A program made the position numbers and the translations under genes. From Bacteroidales bacterium (GTDB lineage: Bacteria > Bacteroidota > Bacteroidia > Bacteroidales > UBA932), in assembly GCA_017617475.1 (NCBI GenBank), contig JAFZWC010000049.1:1-16313 (forward strand): a stretch of 16,313 nt of DNA. Reading direction: 5' to 3'. Shown here piece after piece: positions 13,207 to 16,313 of the stretch (position 1 is its first letter; each line of letters begins with the position of its first letter). The notes beneath the pieces were generated by a model. The model did no database searches. It was not told the DNA's origin and worked only from the letters and a program-made list of their open reading frames with translations.

Positions 13207-13791
13207 ATGAACATTTTGGAATCCGTGCGGGCACAGGTGAAGGAAAGCGCCCGCGTCAAAGAGGCTTTTCTCTCCAGTGAAAAGGCCATGGAAAAGGTCG
13301 CCCAGGTCGCCTCACTTCTTGCCGATGCCTACCGCTCCGGGCACAAAACCCTCTGGGCCGGCAACGGCGGAAGTGCCGCCGACGCCCAGCACATGGCCGC
13401 AGAGCTGGTGAACAAGTTCCGCCTCACCCGGGCCGGCCTTCCCGCCGTGGCCCTCACCACGGACACTTCCATCCTCACTTCCATCGGCAACGACTATGGC
13501 TATGACCAGGTGTTTGCCCGTCAGATTGAGGCCCTGGGCTGCCCCGGAGATGTGTTTGTGGGCATTTCCACTTCCGGCAATTCGGCCAACCTTGTCAAGG
13601 CGCTGGACGTATGCCGGGAAAAGGGCATTGCAGCCGTGGCCATTGTTGGAGAGGCGCCCTGCGCAATGGACAGCTATGACCACGTGATCCACATTCCGTC
13701 GGCCGACACTCCCCGCATCCAGGAGTGCCAGACCCTGGTGGGCCACATCCTCTGCGATATTGTGGAACAAAGCCTTTTCGGGGAATTGTGA
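13207..13791 (+). CDS. gmhA: D-sedoheptulose 7-phosphate isomerase
   Basis: A 194-residue SIS-domain isomerase, the usual length of GmhA. It converts sedoheptulose 7-phosphate to D-glycero-D-manno-heptose 7-phosphate, the first step toward ADP-heptose for lipopolysaccharide. The phosphosugar-binding motifs are GNGGSAADAQHMAAEL (52-67) and STSGNS (121-126); TDTSILTSIGNDYGYDQVFARQ (85-106) is typical of GmhA. The zinc/catalytic residues correspond to H62, E66, Q172 and H180. The frame is open far upstream across rnhA, but the ATG at 13207 is set by the promoter and by homology (MNILESVR). It is divergent from rnhA, and gapA follows on the same strand with its own promoter. No other heptose gene is in the window. 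DiaA, the related SIS protein, is less likely because the metal ligands are present. Confidence 0.92.
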   Translation: MNILESVRAQVKESARVKEAFLSSEKAMEKVAQVASLLADAYRSGHKTLWAGNGGSAADAQHMAAELVNKFRLTRAGLPAVALTTDTSILTSIGNDYGYDQVFARQIEALGCPGDVFVGISTSGNSANLVKALDVCREKGIAAVAIVGEAPCAMDSYDHVIHIPSADTPRIQECQTLVGHILCDIVEQSLFGEL

Positions 13792-13816
13792 AAATCAAAT
13801 TTTCTTCGTAAATTTG
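13786..13816 (+). promoter_or_regulatory. gapA promoter (-33 TTG, -7 TAAATTTG)
   Basis: TTG at 13786-13788 and TAAATTTG at 13809-13816 are 20 nt apart, followed by CA. The -33 element overlaps the gmhA stop codon. The predicted leader is about 50 nt, A/T-rich and without a Shine-Dalgarno; ACAACAAAAATT directly before the ATG is the A-rich context common before highly expressed Bacteroidota genes. Confidence 0.8.
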
Positions 13817-13855
13817 CAAGACGTTTAAAAGCAAGATTTGTTTAACAACTAATAA

Positions 13856-14869
<1,014 letters not shown>

Positions 14870-14891
14870 GCCTGACTTCAAAATGCTAAAG

Positions 14892-14920
14892 AGACCGACT
14901 CGTTTGAGCCGGTCTTTTTT
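14892..14920. terminator. Intrinsic terminator between gapA and the convergent surE operon
   Basis: AGACCGACTC (14892-14901), loop GTTT and GAGCCGGTCT (14906-14915) form a 10-bp stem with one A/C mismatch, followed by T at 14916-14920, 23 nt after the gapA stop. In a minus-strand RNA the mismatch becomes a U/G pair, so the hairpin may also end the surE-lipoprotein transcript, though the T-run on that side is weak. Confidence 0.85.
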
Positions 14921-14935
14921 GTGTATGTACTCTGA

Positions 14936-15346
14936 TTATTTCTTTTCCCGAACGGTAACGTAGATAATCTGCTCGCTGATGTCGTCATAAATCTTGACAC
15001 TGCAGGTAGCGGTGGATTTGTAGCGTTTGGTAGACCAGATTCTGGCATATCCACTTCCGGGCACATTCTCCCACTGGGGAGCCATACCGTCGTTGTCCAG
15101 CAGCTGCATATTTACCTTAAAAGGATCATAGCATTTGTATCTGAACACGTATTTGAGCTCCTCGGTGGCCACCATGGTGGTGTCAAGCTGGGTGCGGGCA
15201 AACTGGATGGGGAAAGGATCCACGGCAGGGGCGGGTTCTTCCTTGGACTCCTCATTGGGTTTTTCGGCCGGTTGGTCCGTTGTGCAAGCCGTGAGAAAAC
15301 CTGCGAGGATAAGGCTTGCTGTCAAAAAAGAAAAGACTCTTTTCAT
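14936..15346 (-). CDS. Small lipoprotein of unknown function
   Basis: A 136-residue hypothetical lipoprotein; I do not recognise the family. The signal peptide has a KR start, a hydrophobic core (about 5-17) and the lipobox LTAC with lipid Cys 21. Residues 22-45 are a Pro/Glu/Lys-rich linker (QPAEKPNEESKEEPAPAVDP). Residues 46-136 look like a small beta-rich domain with alternating hydrophobic strands (ELKYVFRYKCY, ARIWSTKRY, TATCSVKIYD, IIYVTVREK) and two cysteines (C72, C115) that could form a disulfide in the periplasm. The ATG lies one base after the surE stop (TAG-T-ATG), so it is cotranscribed and probably translationally coupled. A functional link with SurE is not established. Confidence 0.8.
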   Translation of the reverse strand: MKRVFSFLTASLILAGFLTACTTDQPAEKPNEESKEEPAPAVDPFPIQFARTQLDTTMVATEELKYVFRYKCYDPFKVNMQLLDNDGMAPQWENVPGSGYARIWSTKRYKSTATCSVKIYDDISEQIIYVTVREKK

Positions 15347-15347
15347 A

Positions 15348-16184
15348 CTATAGTTGGTCTGATTTAATCTTGTTCAGGCGGTTGAATTCCTTCATATCGG
15401 TCATCAGGGCGCTGAAGGGGGTGATGGTCACCCAGCCCTGTTCCAACAGGAGATGGTCGGCGGTGTCGGCATCGGGATCGTCGTTCACGAAGGTGCCCCT
15501 CATAAACACGGCTTTTTCCCCGTCTTCCAGGTTCACGCGGTAATGCTGCCACAGGAAACTGTCGTTGAGTACGCCCAGGCTGCTCTCGTCCCAGGGCTCG
15601 AATTCCTTAATCCAATGGCCGGCGCCCTGACGGGAGATGCGTACGCCCTTGATATCCTCCAGGGACATGGCCGGGAAGTTGATGTTGTAATAGAGACCGG
15701 GATGGTCCTTGGGCCAGTTGTCAATAAGGAATTTCATAATACGGGGCAGCATGGCTTCCACGGCCGAGAAATCGGCATCGGAGCGAAAGTCGCAAAGGGA
15801 TACGCCGATGGCCTTGCAGCCGTTGATGACGGCTTCCTCGGCCGCACCCAGCGTGCCGCTGTAATTGGCCGCCGTCGACGCGTTGGTGCCATGGTTGATG
15901 CCGCTCACCACCAGGTCCGGATCCCGGTTTTCGTACTTGAACTCCAGGCCGAATTTAACGCAGGAGGCAGGGGTGGCGTCCAAATAAGTCCATCGGCCCG
16001 GACCTTCTTCGGGAAGGTCTTTGTAGGCCAGTTGCTTCACGCCCAGGGAAACGGCCATGGAAGTGGCGCTCTGGTGGAACTTGGGGGCCACCACAGTCAC
16101 TTCCCCAAACTGCGCCATCACGCGAGCCAGGACATGGATACCGGCGGCTTTGTATCCGTCATCGTTGCATAAGAGAATTTTCAT
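15348..16184 (-). CDS. surE: 5'/3'-nucleotidase SurE
   Basis: A 278-residue SurE, a metal-dependent phosphatase acting on nucleoside 5'- and 3'-monophosphates, linked in other bacteria to stationary-phase survival. The N-terminal ILLCNDDG (3-10) holds the metal-binding D8 and D9; HQSATSMAVSL (37-47) includes S39, and VSGINHGTN (93-101) includes N97, all expected metal or active-site ligands. ANYSGTLGAAEEA follows at 106-118. It is somewhat longer than the E. coli enzyme through its C-terminal part, which is common in Bacteroidota. The ATG at 16184 (MKILL) is chosen because a TATCTTTG element ends six bases upstream; an in-frame TTG at 16193 lies inside that element. First gene of a two-gene operon, divergent from the tRNA. 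Confidence 0.95.
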   Translation of the reverse strand: MKILLCNDDGYKAAGIHVLARVMAQFGEVTVVAPKFHQSATSMAVSLGVKQLAYKDLPEEGPGRWTYLDATPASCVKFGLEFKYENRDPDLVVSGINHGTNASTAANYSGTLGAAEEAVINGCKAIGVSLCDFRSDADFSAVEAMLPRIMKFLIDNWPKDHPGLYYNINFPAMSLEDIKGVRISRQGAGHWIKEFEPWDESSLGVLNDSFLWQHYRVNLEDGEKAVFMRGTFVNDDPDADTADHLLLEQGWVTITPFSALMTDMKEFNRLNKIKSDQL

Positions 16185-16190
16185 AACATA

Positions 16191-16198
16191 CAAAGATA
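16191..16198 (-). promoter_or_regulatory. -7 promoter element of surE (TATCTTTG)
   Basis: The minus strand reads TATCTTTG, TATGTT, then ATG at 16184. The six-base gap implies a leaderless or nearly leaderless mRNA. No -33 TTG is visible. Confidence 0.7.
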
Positions 16199-16219
16199 AG
16201 GAATTTTTGTATGGAAAAC

Positions 16220-16250
16220 TTGTATCTTTGAATGAAATCCCGTATTTTTG
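16220..16250 (+). promoter_or_regulatory. tRNA promoter (-33 TTG, -7 TATTTTTG)
   Basis: TTG at 16220-16222 and TATTTTTG at 16243-16250 are 20 nt apart, and the tRNA 5' end follows 12 nt later. A second TAnnTTTG match, TATCTTTG, lies at 16223-16230 and could be an alternative start, but has no -33 partner at a good distance. Confidence 0.75.
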
Positions 16251-16261
16251 CAGTCCTTTCC

Positions 16262-16313
16262 GGGGTATTAGCTCAGTTGGCTAGAGCGATAGGTTCGCAA
16301 TCTATAGGTCAGG
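16262..16313 (+). tRNA. tRNA-Ala(CGC), 3' part cut off by the window edge
   Basis: The first 52 bases fold as a tRNA: acceptor 5' strand GGGGTAT (16262-16268), D-arm GCTC/GAGC (16271-16274, 16284-16287) with GG in the loop, anticodon stem ATAGG/TCTAT with a G-U closing pair, loop TTCGCAA (16294-16300) and variable loop AGGTC. The anticodon is CGC (16296-16298), reading GCG, alanine. The T-arm and acceptor 3' strand lie outside, so the G3-U70 identity pair cannot be checked. Confidence 0.85.

Overview
The window is GC-rich chromosomal DNA from a member of the Bacteroidota, most likely a Bacteroidales species. The direct evidence is the promoter grammar: the Bacteroidota -7 element TAnnTTTG, in two cases with a TTG 20 nt upstream, stands before nearly every transcription unit, and Shine-Dalgarno sequences are generally absent. 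The gene set agrees: two lipoproteins, one with an acidic stretch after the lipid cysteine, a large NADP-type glutamate dehydrogenase, a DPP5-like S9 peptidase and a long PEP-synthase-like ATP-grasp protein. A Rikenellaceae-like or uncultured gut Bacteroidales source is a guess. No phage, IS element, CRISPR or secretion cluster is visible, and most genes are housekeeping.

Layout. From about 13.15 kb down to 0.25 kb everything lies on the minus strand, in four units: rnhA-pdxA (4-nt ATGA overlap); recG; a WYL regulator plus an S9 peptidase lipoprotein (14-nt overlap); and gdhA, a receiver/ATP-grasp protein and an FAD-dependent dehydrogenase (0 and 1 nt apart). On the right, gmhA (divergent from rnhA) and gapA run on the plus strand. 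surE and a small lipoprotein run back on the minus strand and converge on gapA at a shared hairpin terminator. A tRNA-Ala(CGC), divergent from surE, is cut by the right edge. The left 247 bases contain no visible gene but hold a 40-bp palindrome and signals pointing to a gene just outside.

How the genes work together. gdhA assimilates ammonium into glutamate and is tightly coupled to two conserved but poorly understood proteins. The ATP-grasp protein resembles the nucleotide-binding half of PEP synthase but has two receiver-like domains in front and no phosphohistidine or PEP domain behind. The WYL protein probably regulates the peptidase it overlaps. The other units serve glycolysis (gapA), heptose/LPS synthesis (gmhA), vitamin B6 synthesis (pdxA), DNA repair (recG, rnhA) and nucleotide turnover (surE).

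Most notable non-coding features: (1) a family of intergenic repeats built on GTCAAGACCGTTTTCCCG, found just upstream of the gdhA, WYL and recG promoters, one copy forming a 106-bp imperfect palindrome; (2) five genes whose ATG lies only 6-7 nt after the -7 element, implying leaderless or nearly leaderless mRNAs; three of them also carry a two-codon ATG-YTA-TGA overlapping the real start.
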